Shown here: one piece after another, positions 34,110 through 46,032 of the stretch
Numbering within the stretch: position 1 is the first letter of the stretch
Layout of the letters: the number at the start of each line of letters is the position of its first letter
From: Bathynomus jamesi
Taxonomy: Eukaryota; Arthropoda; Malacostraca; Isopoda; Cirolanidae
Length of the DNA stretch: 64,000 nucleotides
NCBI GenBank assembly: GCA_023014485.1
Contig: JAJOZX010009082.1
Location: forward strand, 28,501 to 92,500
Direction of reading: 5' to 3'
Notes under the pieces: model-generated
Databases searched by the model: none
What the model was told of the DNA's origin: nothing
Seen by the model: the letters and a program-made list of their open reading frames with translations, nothing else
Made by a program: the position numbers and the translations under genes

Positions 34110-34560
34110 TGTTTGTAATTGCGACACCTTCGCGAGTGCAGGGGAAATTTGTGGAATTTACACTGGGACCATTTGAGTTACGGCAGCATGAAAAGAAGAG
34201 ACAGTATTATGAAAGTCTTCCTAAACACGCAGCTCCAACGTCATTAAGATGGAGTCCATCTCCAAGGAACAAGTCCCTCCTGCCATATAAACTATTCCAA
34301 AAATTCGCAAAATGCACTCGTTCCTGTTGGCAAAGAGACTTTAGGTTATTGTTAATATAGATTGCCTTGCTGTAGAAATTGTTACATTGGATAATTCGAG
34401 GAAGTATACCTGTTAAAACAATCTTACTAGAGCAATTAAAGGAAAAAACTAATAAGTCCCTGTACCTAGCCAGCAGCTCTTCCAATCTAGAATTTAAAAT
34501 GTTATTAGTACTGACATTGTTGCAGTGGGAGTTTTTCTCTTCCGACAAGTTACAATTTAG
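34110..34560 (-). pseudogene. CR1-type ORF1 esterase C-terminal part
   Basis: A 113-codon frame includes NILNSRLEELLARYRDLLV, IVLTGILPRII and YGRRDLFLGDGLHLNDVG. The last block has the Asp-x2-His pair of SGNH hydrolases (DGLHLN). CR1-like LINEs are known to encode such an esterase domain in ORF1, directly upstream of ORF2, which fits the endonuclease beginning at 33960. The N-terminal half of the same domain type is at 40079-40742. Confidence 0.65.
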
Positions 34561-35139
34561 TCACCAACCAACAACATTAAATCTTTCACGAATAAGAGGG
34601 AAAAGGGGTACTCACTTTATAGTACCGGCACCCTACAACCTGCTGAGGCTTCTAGATGGTCTTGATGTTTCCTTTTGATCCACCATATATCACCCCTTCT
34701 CGATTGACACTCCCAACATGTGTGGTTTCTCTTGAAGTAAATGGTTCCTCAAAAACAAAGAGAACGATATTTGTGTAACACCCAGTTATCAAAAAAAATG
34801 TGTGTGGAATTACTTGAAGTAGAGTCTCAGCAATAATAAAAACGATATCAACTCACCCATTCTCTCTGCATTGTCAATTATATTGGCAACCATACAACTG
34901 AAATTAACAAGCAGTGTCCAGTTTATAACTATTTTTTATTTTTTTTGGTACAGCAATTACATATATACACAAAAGTTGAAGGTCAAGTCAGGAAAAAGTC
35001 AGAGAATGGGGTTAGAAAGGCAGAAAAACTCAAGAAAAGAGACAATCACAGTTAACAAAGATTCTACATATATATTATTATGTGTATTAATATGTACGTT
35101 CATGAATAACTTGCAATAAGCAAAGCGTGCAAAACATCT
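34561..35139. other. Non-coding, ORF1-like traces
   Basis: Immediately upstream of the esterase fragment (to about 34740) the - strand shows weak ORF1-like sequence (VVGCRYYKVSTPFPLIRERF). From there to 35139 it is AT-rich without recognisable features. Confidence 0.35.
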
Positions 35140-35473
35140 ATGCACCACTGTAGGGTGTGTCAATTTGGGAGGTGAAAATTAATTTTTGCCAATTCCTTCA
35201 CTGAGGGGTTTTAAAAATGTTTTTGGATGTGAAGAATTCAAATCTGCTATTATTTTTGTGATTGCTCAACACTTAGCTTGGTAAATCTACGTTTGATTAA
35301 AAAGCACATAAATTGCTCTCGGGAAAACAACATTTATTAATTTTAGCTTCTCAAAATGTCAGGTAATGCTATAAAAATTTTAGTTTCTCTGCATAAAACA
35401 TATCCTAGTAATCATAAAACATCCTTGTAATCATAAAACATTAGAAAGTAATGACATTATTAAAAAAAAATAT

Positions 35474-36660
35474 TTAAACAAGTTTCATCAAGTCTTGCTT
35501 TGATTCGTTCTTGGACATCAGCCGCCAACTTGCTTCTTGGCCTCTGATATAGCCCTCACGTTTCTCATGTGTATACACCCTGCCTGCTGCCTCTGTGACT
35601 TGTTTCACACACACCTCTATTGACTGAGCATGACAGGGCCACTGTGGAACTTGCATAGGCTTGTCAAAGAACTTCTTTACTTCCACTGTAATCAGTTTAC
35701 ATGTCAAAGGAGGTTCAAATACCCCGTCAGACCAGTCTGTCAGCTCCAACATGGAAGAAGCACTGGGGTTGATGGAAGGTGTCTTCCTGGGACGTACAGA
35801 AAGATCTCCAAGTGTGTCATCATCTCCACCCCTCATGTCAACAATCTTTTAGACACTAGCTCTCCTCTCCTCACTGTCATCTGAGCACAAGAGTGTCTGA
35901 TTATCATTTCGCTGAATGCATACCATGCTGAGTGCTTGATGGTTGGCAAAACAGCATCCACTACAGCCTTCTTTTGCAGCCTAACTAGCCGCAGCTGAAA
36001 CAAGATGTGGCATGGGCCTTCCACCCAAGTGTGTTTTACTTTGATGTTGAACCAACAGGGGTAGTGTACACCAACAATGTATTCCACTATCAGTCTTAAG
36101 TTGTTGAGGGTTTTGCCTTTAAGGACATGTTTTGAAACCTATGTGACAAAGCCTGTTTGCTGTTGTCAACCACCTTGAATGGCTCACTGGACCAATTTCA
36201 AGAAGGGCCAGATCTGTGGGAAGTTCTCCTGTCCTTATGGCCTGTGTGATCCTATACCCGTACGCTTGATCAGTAGAGAGATCCTTTAAGACATTGTCAC
36301 TCAGTGAAGTAAGAGGCTCTCCAATTGAGAGTTTGGTGAATGAAGGATCAATTTCAAGTTCAGTTGCAGTGTCTAGCATCTTGCCAATGTTACCTGTCCA
36401 CTTGTTGTTAGACAAGGTCTTCCCATCCAGTGCTGTGATCAAGTGTCGCAGGGGTAACTCGTTAGTGTGGAGGGCACAAACCAACCAGATCAGCTTACGG
36501 CAAAGCTTGGCCTCTACCCAATGCATGGAACCACCCTCCCAGCCAGTGTTAACATTTGTAGAATCACCTCCAATGGCCTGCAGGCTTTTATCAATGCCCT
36601 TCTTCATGAAATCTACAAGATTATCAGCAATAACTTCAGCGTTTACAGGAAAGTTCACTG
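35474..36660 (-). pseudogene. Family X transposase copy B, catalytic and C-terminal half
   Basis: The frame 36667-36119 carries IGGDSTNVNTGWEGG (candidate second Asp), WLVCALHTNELPLRHL (C-x2-H block), LDGKTLSNNKWTGNIGKML and GPVSHSRWLTTANRLC (Arg-Trp block). It continues after small frameshifts with VEYIVGVHYPCWFNIKV, IKHSAWYAFSEMI and, at 35836-35474, VFEPPLTCKLITVEVKKFF and WPCHAQSIEVCVKQVTEAAG to the stop. Copy C preserves the same C-terminal block (EPPIVTHLTSTE, PCHNQVVECHIKLVTEASA). The order of motifs is that of hAT transposases, but the blocks are divergent. Broken by about three indels and the foldback insertion. Confidence 0.72.
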
Positions 36661-37977
36661 CCATCAATTCACCGCGGGAAAGTTCACCGCCATCAATTCA
36701 CCGCGAGGTAATTTCACCGCAAGGTAAGTTCACTGCGAAGTAATTTCACCGCAAGGTAAGTTCACCGTAAAATGAATAAAATTAAAAAGAATTTTTTAAC
36801 TTAACAAGAATCTAATATAGGGTTTAGCAACACTATTTAAAAACATTAAAATATAATTAGGACAAAAATTAAAAAAGTATTTAATTTTTATTTAGCCACA
36901 AAATTTGAAAACAAATATATAATTAGGAAAAATATTTAACCACATTTAATTTTTATTTAGCCACAAAATTTAAAAACAAATAATATATAATTAGGAAAAA
37001 TATTTAACCACACTATTTAAAAACATTAAAATATAATTAGGACAAAAATTAAAAAAGTTAGGTTAGGTCCTAACCTAACCTAACTTTTTTTAATTTTTGT
37101 CCTAATTATATTTTAATGTTTTTAAATAGTGTGGTTAAATATTTTTCCTAATTATATATTATTTGTTTTTAAATTTTGTGGCTAAATAAAAATTAAATAC
37201 TTTTTAAATTTTTGTCCTAATTATATTTTAATGTTTTTAAATAGTGTTGCTAAACCCTATATTAAATTCTTGTTAAGTTAAAAAATTATCTTTAATTTTA
37301 TTCATTTTGCGGTGAACTTACCTCGCGGTGAACTTACCTCGCGGTGAACTTACCTCGCGGTGAACTTACCTCGCGGTGAACTTACCTCGCGGTGAACTTA
37401 CCTCGCGGTGAACTTACCTCGCGGTGAACTTACCTCGCGGTGAACTTACCTCGCGGTGAACTTACCTCGCGGTGAACTTACCTCGCGGTGAACTTACCTC
37501 GCGGTGAACTTACCTCGCGGTGAACTTACCTCGCGGTGAACTTACCTCGCGGTGAACTTACCTCGCGGTGAACTTACCTCGCGGTGAACTTACCTCGCGG
37601 TGAACTTACCTCGCGGTGAACTTACCTCGCGGTGAACTTACCTCGCGGTGAACTTACCTCGCGGTGAACTTACCTCGCGGTGAACTTACCTCGCGGTGAA
37701 CTTACCTCGCGGTGAACTTACCTCGCGGTGAACTTACCTCGCGGTGAACTTACCTCGCGGTGAACTTACCTCGCGGTGAACTTACCTCGCGGTGAACTTA
37801 CCTCGCGGTGAACTTACCTCGCGGTGAACTTACCTCGCGGTGAACTTACCTCGCGGTGAACTTACCTCGCGGTGAACTTACCTCGCGGTGAACTTACCTC
37901 GCGGTGAACTTACCTCGCGGTGAACTTACCTCGCGGTGAACTTACCTCGCGGTGAACTTACCTCGCGGTGAACTTCA
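36655..37977. mobile_element. Foldback element with terminal tandem repeats
   Basis: Two inverted arms meet at a palindromic centre (TTAGGTTAGGTCCTAACCTAA, about 37058-37080). Inner arms are AT-rich, about 230-290 bp, and near identical apart from a 75-bp duplication in the left arm. Outer arms are tandem 16-bp units: about 7 diverged units on the left (36656-36772) and about 41 on the right. It is inserted in the transposase of copy B between KKPAE-V and FPVNAEV. No coding sequence. Structure matches foldback (FB/Galileo-like) transposons. Confidence 0.85.
37309..37975. repeat. 16-bp tandem array, about 41 identical units
   Basis: The unit CGCGGTGAACTTACCT is repeated without any difference that I can see from 37309 to about 37975. 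The left arm of the same foldback has a few units in opposite orientation with many substitutions (TTCACCGCAAGGTAAT and similar). Each unit has two CpG. Homogeneity indicates recent expansion. Confidence 0.97.
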
Positions 37978-38062
37978 GCAGGTTTTTTTCTCATTGAGCC
38001 TTTCTCAGGAGTGAAGTGGTAGAGATATCTTCCACCTGGCTCACTGCACACAGAATAATGCT

Positions 38063-39172
38063 CTTATTTGATGATGCTGGGGAACTGACAATCTGAATTG
38101 TCTGCTTTCAGCATAACTTTAGTTGTATCTTGATGGCCGTCAAAGAAGATGCAGTCAATTTCACCCTTCTTACAAAGATCATCAAATTCCTGATCCAGGG
38201 ATCTCATAACTTTTTCTTGGGCCCTCTTGACTTTATTGTGATCAACTACAAGTCTCTCGTCTTCTTCAGTGATCAAGCCAGCATCCATAAAGGCAGCTGT
38301 GGCACGCAGGCCAACACCATATCTGATGCTATGCATAGCAACATTAGGTATTTCTAATGTGTTGTACTCTGGCTTTTTATTGGAAGTTGAAGATGTGCTT
38401 GGTATTTCTAATGTCACTTCATAACTTCCATCCTTTCCATCTTGAGCATCAGCTATTTGTTCTTCATTTTCATCATCAGAGAAAATTATTTCATTTGATG
38501 GCATTGAAACATCCTGCTTACTTGTCTGCTTATATTCAGCAAGCCTTATTCTTTCATCATCTTGCCACTTCTGCTTTTTGACTTGTCTGTTGTGCTCAGG
38601 TTGATCTGGCAAGCCAATCTGATGTGGTCCAATAGAACCAGACTTGTCTCTCTGACCTTTAATGAAAGCAAGTTCCTTCACAGGGATCTTCATCTCCCTA
38701 GGGCATGTACAGTTAATGTGAGTTTCGTTTTTGCAACCAGCATCTGCAAGGCAGCCAAATTCAGAGCAGAGAACAATTTTACACTTGCAACTGAGGATGT
38801 CAAAAAGCTTGTCAAGTTTTGCAATGAAAGCCTCTTTGACATGTAGCTTTCCTCTCCCAAGAGATATGTTTTGGCCTGCTCCCAGCTCTCTTGGATCTTG
38901 TTTAAGATTGTGACTCGTGAATTTACAACGGGGGCTACAAAAGAACTGTTTGCTTGTTCCCACTTTTCAAGCACTTTAGGGTAAATGTCCTTTGCAAGAC
39001 TGGCTGCTGGGTAGTTTCTCACATCCTCACCACTTTGTTCTCTTAGCAGTAGCCCATATTTCAGAACATCTCGCAGAGTTGAGAGTTCAGAGGGCAACAA
39101 CTCTCTACCAGTTCCAATTAGGTTGATCATATGTGTAAATGTCCCCAGTCTTGTCCTCCTTTTAGAAGCCAT
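38063..39172 (-). pseudogene. Family X transposase copy B, N-terminal half
   Basis: The start MASKRRTRLGTFTHMINL at 39172 opens a helical region (TLRDVLKYGLLLREQ, KDIYPKVLEKWEQANSSF). One G is missing in the run near 38861, after which the frame continues GKLHVKEAFIAKLDKLFD, the Cys-rich module SCKCKIVLC..C..ADAGC..INCTC, then PREMKIPVKELAFIKGQRDK. An acidic linker follows, then VGLRATAAFMDAGL and IFFDGHQDTTKVML (candidate first Asp). A TAA at 38064 replaces the residue before EHYSVCSEPGGRYLYHFTPE. The Cys module is shared with copy A and may bind zinc. Confidence 0.7.
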
Positions 39173-39498
39173 TGTAGGTCAATTCCCACTGGTTAGGATG
39201 GTAGCACTGATGGACAAGTAATCTTCAGCACACTGATGAATATGTTTCAACCTGTGAAATAAGCAAAAACAGCAGTGCATTATATATACAGCATATATAA
39301 TTATTAATATAATAATTATATAATTCCACAAAAAAGTCACAAAAGTCGCTATTTTTATGTAGCTTCTTACCAAGCAAAACTAAATTATATTAAATTAACA
39401 AAAATATCTTTAGAATTCCTAAGTCATGCTGCAACTTTTTAGCACCCCTCATATTTAGAATTTGAAAGTTGAAAAATTCGACACCCCCTAATGCACCA

Positions 39499-40078
39499 GC
39501 AATCAAGATAAGTTCCTGAGTGATACAACAATATGGATGAATCAAGAATCAACACATTGATTCCTGATTCCTTAGCTTGATGCTTAATATCCTACTTCTG
39601 TTACAAATAATTCCAGAATAAACCTAACTATACTAAATGGAAGGGAAGGTCAGTTATACGATTATACAAGTTATCTGGATAATGTGCAGAAAACACAATA
39701 ATGCTTTACAAATGTTCCGGAATTTTGAGCCTCATGAGAGATTTAAATTGTTCACAATATTAGTTCCAATATTTTCTAAAAATAAACTTAGTTCTGGACA
39801 ATCACTTTGCACAGTTTTTCTCTTCTTTACTACTGTCACTGACAATACTAGTCATTAAATTCAGATTTGCATCTCAACTTTGAATAACGATTCAGCTTCA
39901 GGATCAATTCTAGACTTTATAAATGACTTTAAAAAAACTAAAGGTGAATAGTTTTAGATCCTGATCAAGATTGTTTTGGATTCTCAATTAATGGGGTTTT
40001 AAATCCTGATCTAGATAGTTTCCAGGGTTAACAAGATTTCAATTGTCAGTATTTTTTTAAAGCCAGAATTAATAGGGG
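39499..40078. other. AT-rich non-coding stretch
   Basis: Host sequence to the right of copy B. It contains several short direct echoes (GATCAAGA, CTGATC, GGGTTTT) but no coding blocks, terminal repeats or RNA gene that I can recognise. Confidence 0.4.
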
Positions 40079-40742
40079 TTATGACATTCAATCTGTATGG
40101 GAGAGAAGAAAAACAATGTTTAATATACATGATAAAATAAATTAATAATTAGTGGTCCCTACTACAACATGAATAACATAAGTTGTGTCCTCGGTAGTAC
40201 CATCTGTAAAATGGTCAACACTATTAGTTATATCCTCCACCCTTGCACCAGGGTAGCAGTAATGGTGCCTATGACGAGGGTTTCTCCCACAGAATTCCTC
40301 GAGCTGCCCTCAAACAATGGAATCGCCAACGAGTCATATTTCCGGTTCATCAGCATCTTCGAAACCTAAAACAGGAAACTTATTGTTTGTTAATACTGGT
40401 AGACAAGTCTTAGGTTTTCTCAATGGGGCTCCATTACGCACTCGAATGAATGGTTGGGAACTAGGGGAAGAGAGAGGGCTATTAGTACTATTTATAATAG
40501 TAGGAGAAACTGAGGCAGTAGGGGTCGTAACTGAAGTCTCAAGGGATTCTAATTTTGCCATCAGGAGCATCACGTTTTCTTCAAGCCTCACTCTGGCTTC
40601 CCTCATGTTCTAACTCATTCCTCAGGACTTCCATGCTTGAGCACCACCTGCAAACTAACTGCTCATTATTATTAGCCATTGTAAACGCGTAAGCGGAAAA
40701 TTTCCCTTCACAGTGACTGCAAGTACTTGACAGGGGTGCCAT
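40079..40742 (-). pseudogene. CR1-type ORF1 with zinc motif, coiled coil and SGNH start
   Basis: The ATG at 40742 opens MAPLSSTCSHCEGKFSAYAF and QLVCRWCSSMEVL, giving paired C-x2-C motifs. One frameshift later (near 40610) a Leu/Glu-rich helix MREARVRLEENVMLLMAKLE is followed by a Ser/Pro linker. Then come LVGDSIV (SGNH block I, Gly-Asp-Ser), GRNPRHRHHYCYPGARVEDI and TTYVIHVVVGTTN (Gly-x-Asn block). Two TGA stops (one at the Arg of SIV-R-GQL, 40310-40312) interrupt it. This is the 5' portion of the ORF1 whose C-terminal half resembles 34110-34560. Confidence 0.68.
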
Positions 40743-40844
40743 GCTTTTAATTAGTTAAAAAACAAAAAAAATAAAAATAAAATAAAATGAGTATTTGGAA
40801 ATTAATAAATTACAATGTAGGTCTACCGCATGCTTATTGTGATT

Positions 40845-42030
40845 GTTTAGTTTAAAAAATCAGGAGTGTTAAATAGTTGTCAAATGTTTAAAAATGAGCA
40901 TTGTGCCACGCCCACATGTGACTCAAAAAACCCCTTTATTTTGCCTATTTGGGGCTCTATAATAGCTAGAAGCACAATCTAAAAAGTGCATCTTATGATT
41001 TTTTGATGCTGAGAACAACAAAATTATTTTCAAAAGTGTACATTGATGTATAAACATATTTTTTGAGTTAAATTAAAATCAGTAGCTGTTTTTGTCCAAC
41101 CTACTTTATATTTACTTCTATTTTTCAGAATTTTTATAACCTATTCAATTAACACTAGTTTAATGTCAAGATTTTTAGTTACTTATGAAATGTAGAAGCC
41201 AGACAACAAAAGTCTTACACAGTGGCCATAGTTTTCCATCCATTGACAGTTTTCCTAATGGAAAATTACCTACCGTTTGACAAGTTGTTCAGTATCTACT
41301 TAAGGAGCCAAACTGGAAAAACCAAGGAAAACATCACAAAAGTTGCAGATGAGTTGAGGAAACAATGGATTTGGTGTAATGTTTATCCACTATCCTTGCG
41401 CACCATTGAGACGAAGGTGGACAAACTAGCAGCAGACTTTTCATGGTAAGTCGTCATAACTTTCTATCCTGGGTGGTACTAAATTAATTACAAGAATGTC
41501 TTCTTAGCCAATAGTAAATTTTTTATTTTAAATATCATTTTGTTGTGATGTGCTCTGTAAACCTGTGAATTAATTTATCTATGTATTTCAGCCAAAATTT
41601 CTAAACTAAAAAATATTTAAGCGATTTGTGACCACAATTTTTAATTTCTAATTAAGAAAATAATATTGATTTTTTTTAATATTTCAACTTCAAAAATGCA
41701 TCAACAGGTTTCATTGATATTCTGTCACAAAGAGAGGTTCAATCTATTTGGCAAAACTAGAATTGTTTGTCAAAGAGCTTGATTGTTTATTTGATGTTTT
41801 TTCTGAGGATCTTTCTCAATGACGAAAATTGGAGGAGTTTAAACTGAGAATGACTCAGGATGATTTCTCCTTCTATGAGGATCAAAAATCTGTGAGGCTA
41901 GTATACTGTTCAAGATTTGAGGAAAAGCTCACAGAGGCAGATGTTAGATACAGGAGAAGAATAATTGACAAACAACGAGCGGAATTATGGTTAGTCAGAG
42001 AGTACATCATGACTTGAACCATTTTAATTA
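40845..42030 (+). pseudogene. Family X-like fragment, copy D
   Basis: The segment 40850-41040 is the inverted counterpart of the 3' flank of copy C (51735-51965), with shared AAAAAATCAGGAGTGTT-type, TAGTTGTCAAATG and CAAAATAGG-type stretches, and so probably a terminal inverted region. Downstream + frames give YLRSQTGKTKENITKVADELRKQW, LAKLELFVKELDCLFDVFSED and FYEDQKSVRLVYCSRFEEK, the N-terminal helix and LFD block of this type of protein. A splice donor GTAAGT follows TTTTCATG at 41449. No catalytic part is present. Confidence 0.45.
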
Positions 42031-42044
42031 AAACTTTGACGTTT

Positions 42045-42080
42045 TTTTATTTTATATATATACCGTATATATATATATAT

Positions 42081-42111
<31 letters not shown>
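42045..42111. repeat. (TA)n microsatellite at LINE 3' end
   Basis: Alternating TA with a few interruptions abuts the poly(A) end of the I-like LINE (A-rich on the - strand at about 42106-42136). A second (TA)n lies at the LINE's 5' end (48436-48452). Confidence 0.95.
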
Positions 42112-42122
<11 letters not shown>

Positions 42123-42280
42123 TTTTTTTTTTTGTTTCAAAGTATGACCACTCATGGCCACCAAAAGAAAGGTGGATAGCAGAGCCAACACAGGACGAAA
42201 ATTAAGGAACAGCTAATGGAAATGAACAAAATAGACGGAGGAGGAGGAGGGGGGGGGGAAGCAGAAAGATCATAGCCGAG

Positions 42281-45200
42281 TCACAGCTGGTAAAGAAGTC
42301 GGGAGCGAAAGAGGAAGGAGAACAACCCAGTTATCGAAAAGTAGGGACCTTCAGATAGAATAGCGCCAAGCCTATCAGAAGGCCTGACGCTCTCCAAAAA
42401 GGGAAAATACTCTGCACGCAGCGCAGAGTAAAGCTGACACTCCACCAGGAGGTGGGCAACTGTAAGGAAAACGTTACAATTGGGACATCGGGGCACCCGA
42501 TCCCCGGCCATCAAATAGCCATGGGTCAGGTGGGTGTGGCCAATACGGAGGCGGGCCAGAGCCACCTCCTTATGGGGCGACTGATGGAAGGAAGAGGCCC
42601 AACATCCCAATTTGGGTTTAATCTTGCAAAGTTTGTTATCTGTAGCGCCATCCCAGTGACTCTGCCACTGGGAGCGCAAAAACCTACGGAAGCCAGGGAT
42701 ATAATCGGAAAAGGGGAGGGACACGGGTGAAACCTGTAGTCGGCACGCGGAACGGGCAGCTCGATCGGCAGCCTCATTACCAGCCATGTTAACATGTGCT
42801 GGGACCCAGCAAAATACCACCACCTTGCCACCGAAAGCGACAAGGGTATGGCACAGTAGCTGGATTCGTCGGACCAGTGGGTGCACAGGGTCAAAACACT
42901 CCAGACCATCCAGGGCACTGCGGGAATCCGAATAGATGACAAACGACCCATCCGGATGCTCCCGCACCACCTCCAGAGCGCTCAGAATGGCATAGAGCTC
43001 CGCCGTGAAAACGGAAGCCTCATCAGGGAGACGGGTACATCGGGGAGCAAGGGCAGACGACTGGGGAACAGCCGCGGCCCCAACGACCCCCAACGACCTC
43101 GAGCCATCCGTGAAGACCGCAACACATGCAGTGTGATGCTGCATGCTGAAGGAACAGAGACCGAAGCAAGGCAGAGTCAGAATCGGCCCTGCGAATGGGG
43201 CGCAACCCCCTACAGCACGCAACAGGGGTGCTCTCCCAAGGTGCAACACCCTTGAAAGAGACCGGTATAACGGATGGAGTAGTGCCCATACCATCAAGGA
43301 GGGAGGTCACCTTGTCGGTGAAATACCAACCCCCATCCCAGCAGAACGCCCTCTCCACCACCTGGAACAGAGGAGAGTTGGGAAGACGGAGGATCTGGAG
43401 ATAGTGCTTAGCAATGAGGAACGACCTCCGATCCCCCAAGGGAGGGATGTCGCACTCAACCTGCAGACTATCAACCGGAGAGGAGCGGAAGGTGCCAGAT
43501 GACATGTGCCGTCCTCTAGAGAGGACCGGATCCAGTATCCGAAGGGCCATACGGGAGGCGGAGCCATACACCACACTCCCATAATCTAATTTTGACTGTA
43601 CCAGAGACACGTACAAACGGAGGAGTGTCCGCCTATCCGCGCCCCATGTAGTATGCGACAGATGTCCCAGCAAATCCAGGGTACGTCTTGCAGACTCGCG
43701 CAGCCGGCGAAGGTGGGGAACCCAGCTCAAACGGCTGTCGAAAACCATACCCAGGAAACGCACTGACTGAACGAGGGCCAGAGGCTGACCCCCGAGTGTA
43801 AGATCAAAGGTCGGGACGGCGCCGGATCCCCGTCTCCTCGGCGGAAGGAAGGCCACACACGAAGTCTTCGGGGAAGACAGCGTAAGGCCCACCGACGACG
43901 CCCAGCGTTCAACCCGATTGACCGCGAGTTGGACTTGCCTCTCCACGGGGGGGGACTCTCCCCGCGGCATAGACAGCCAGATCGTCGGCATAGATGGAAC
44001 ATCGCACCGAGGGCGGAAGGGCTCCCGGTAGCGCAGACATGACCAGGTTGAAGCAGGAGACGCTTAAGACACCCCTGGGGCACCCCCTCCTCCTGAACAT
44101 ACAGGTCAGATAGGGCCGCCCCATTACGGACGCGGAAAGTGCGACGGCAGAGGAAGTTACGAAGAAATGTGGGCAAAAAGCCCACAAAACCAAGAGACTT
44201 CAAACGGTCCATGACAACTCCCCGACGGGTCGTGTCATAGGCCTTTTGGACATCAAAAAAGACGGCCAGAACAAGATTCCGGCGGGAAAAGGCCTCCCGT
44301 ACATCATGACCAAGGAGGAGAAGGGGGTCCAGAGTACCCCGAAATCGACGAAAGCCATACTGGGTCGGGGGGTATAACCCAAGCGACTCCAGTGTAAAGG
44401 AAAGTCGGACGGCCACCATCTTTTCAAGGAGCTTGCATAAGCAGCTCGTCAAGGCAATAGGCCGATAGCCCGCCACCTCCGCCGGATCCTTCCCCGGCTT
44501 AGGTATCGGGACCACAATCGCCTCCCTCCAACGGGAAGGGAACGACCCCTCAACCCACACCCGGTTGAAAAGATCCAGCAAGAAGTGTAGGGCCATCGGG
44601 TGCAGATTCCAAAGAAAGTCATACGGAATGTCATCAGGGCCAGGGCGGAAGAACGACGGGTTGCCAAGGCAGCCCGAAGTTCCCGCATCGTAAAGAGATG
44701 GTTATAGGGCTCGTTCCCAGGCGGCGGGAACGTAACATTCGACAAAGGACGATCCGCAGCTGAAGGCGAACGGGAAACCGCAGCAAAAGCCCCAGCCAGC
44801 CGATCGGCCACAGCAGCAGGATCCGAAAGGAAGCCGTCCCCGTCCCGAAGGACAGGGCGACTAGCAGGGACCGGCTTCCCCTCGATACTACGTACCTTCC
44901 GCCACACAGTAGCAGAAGGGGTAGACGAGGAAATGCCGGACACAAAAGCACGCCAAGAGGCCCGACGGGCCAACTTGAGAGTCCGGCGGGCGAAAGCCTT
45001 CGCCCGCCGCATCTCAATCAAGTGGTCCGCGCGCCGGGTGCGGTGGAAGCGGCGCGACGCCCTCTTCCTCTCGCACACCGCCCGGTGACATGCTGGAGTC
45101 CACCACGGGACGCTACGCGTCCGCGGGTTACCGGAAGATCGAGGGATACAGTCCTCCGCGACGCCCATCAATACCCGCTCGAAGAACTCCAAGCTTTCAT

Positions 45201-46032
45201 CCACAGAGCCAAAGCTCAACACCGAACGGGTAATGACGGAACGAGCTCTGAAGGATGGCCAGTCAGCCCGCGCAAGGCACCACCTCGGTCGAGACGAGAC
45301 ACCCGGCTGCGGTCCGACCGGCTCAAGACAGACTGGGTAATGATCACTACCATAAGAGTCCCCCAACACCTTCCACGAAAAATCGAGTAAGGCATCGAGG
45401 GACACCAAGGAGAGATCAATACAGGTAAATGAACCCGTGGGTTCGTGGAAGTAAGTAGGTTCACCGGAATTGAGGCACGCGAAGGAAAGTTCCTCCATTA
45501 AGGAGAGCAACATACCAGCAACATTAGTCGACCGGACATCTCCCCAAGCCGGGTCGCGACTGTTAAAGTCCCCGAGGAGGAGAAACGGTCGAGGTAGTTG
45601 CAACACCAACTCGCGAACCGCGTCGCGAGAAGGAGGGTCATGAGGAGGAATATAAATCGAGCAGGCAGTGTACTGGCGATCTAAAAATAGCCGCACAGCC
45701 ACAGCCTGCAAGGAAGTGCGAAGAGGCACACCTCGCGATGGTAACGAATGATGCACATAAATCGCCGCACCCCGCCGGCGTGTGTGCTCATCCGGGGTGC
45801 AAGGGAAACCAACATAGCCAGAGAGACGAGGGAGTCCCCGCGCAGCCAGGATAGTCTCCTGGAGACAAACACAGGAAGGCCGCTCGCTCTTCAGCAGGGA
45901 AGCAAGGTTCTCCCAGTTAGCTAAAAGCCCCCTACAGTTCCAATGCAAAATGGAACTATAAGGGGAAGTGGCATTATAAGAGGCAGAGAAAACAGAGAAA
46001 TAGCCACGGACCAAGCTGAGCAGCAAACTCAA
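42281..46032 (-). pseudogene. I-like LINE ORF2: endonuclease, RT, RNase H
   Basis: Order on the - strand: endonuclease with ILHWNCRGLLANW, VCLQETILA, LLLGDFNSRDPAWGD and SYGSDHYPV (46032-45300); a basic linker; RT with VVPIPKPGKDPAEVAGYRPI, LAVFFDVQKAYDTT, GVPQG and SIYADDLAVYAAG (catalytic YADD); RNase H with VAVFTDGSRS, AELYAILSALE, YSDSRSAL and AGNEAADRAAR; and a terminal C-x2-C..H..C motif (RCPNCNVFLTVAHLLVEC). Reading must shift near 44640, 44080, 43952 and 43150-43180; the first and third are at runs of G. The frame overlaps the ORF1 stop (CGTTGAG at 46029-46035) and has no ATG there, so translation probably follows reinitiation or shifting. Confidence 0.85.

Larger units (their letters stand above)
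35148..39490 (-). mobile_element. hAT-like family X, copy B (best preserved)
   Basis: Outer ends carry TAGGGTGTGTCAATTT (left) and the complement of TAGGGGGTGTCGAATTT (right), and the 8-bp sequence ATGCACCA occurs on both sides (35140-35147 and 39491-39498). The left side has three extra bases (CTG) between duplication and TAGGG. TAGGG-type ends and an 8-bp duplication fit hAT. It encodes one protein on the - strand and is split by the foldback element at 36655-37977. Confidence 0.7.

Noticed and set aside
37309..37975. CRISPR-like array
   Set aside because: The 16-bp units are contiguous with no spacers, lie in a eukaryotic foldback element and have no cas-like genes near.
35148..39490. Host gene with exons (zinc-binding protein) instead of a transposon
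   Set aside because: The same protein occurs in degenerate form at 544 and 49343, and copy B has inverted ends and an 8-bp flanking repeat.
43307..43582. Long + and - frames overlapping the I-like LINE (also at 44634-45390, 46133-46656 and 46974-47878)
   Set aside because: These are open only because the LINE is GC-rich. The frame with endonuclease, RT and RNase H motifs accounts for the region.
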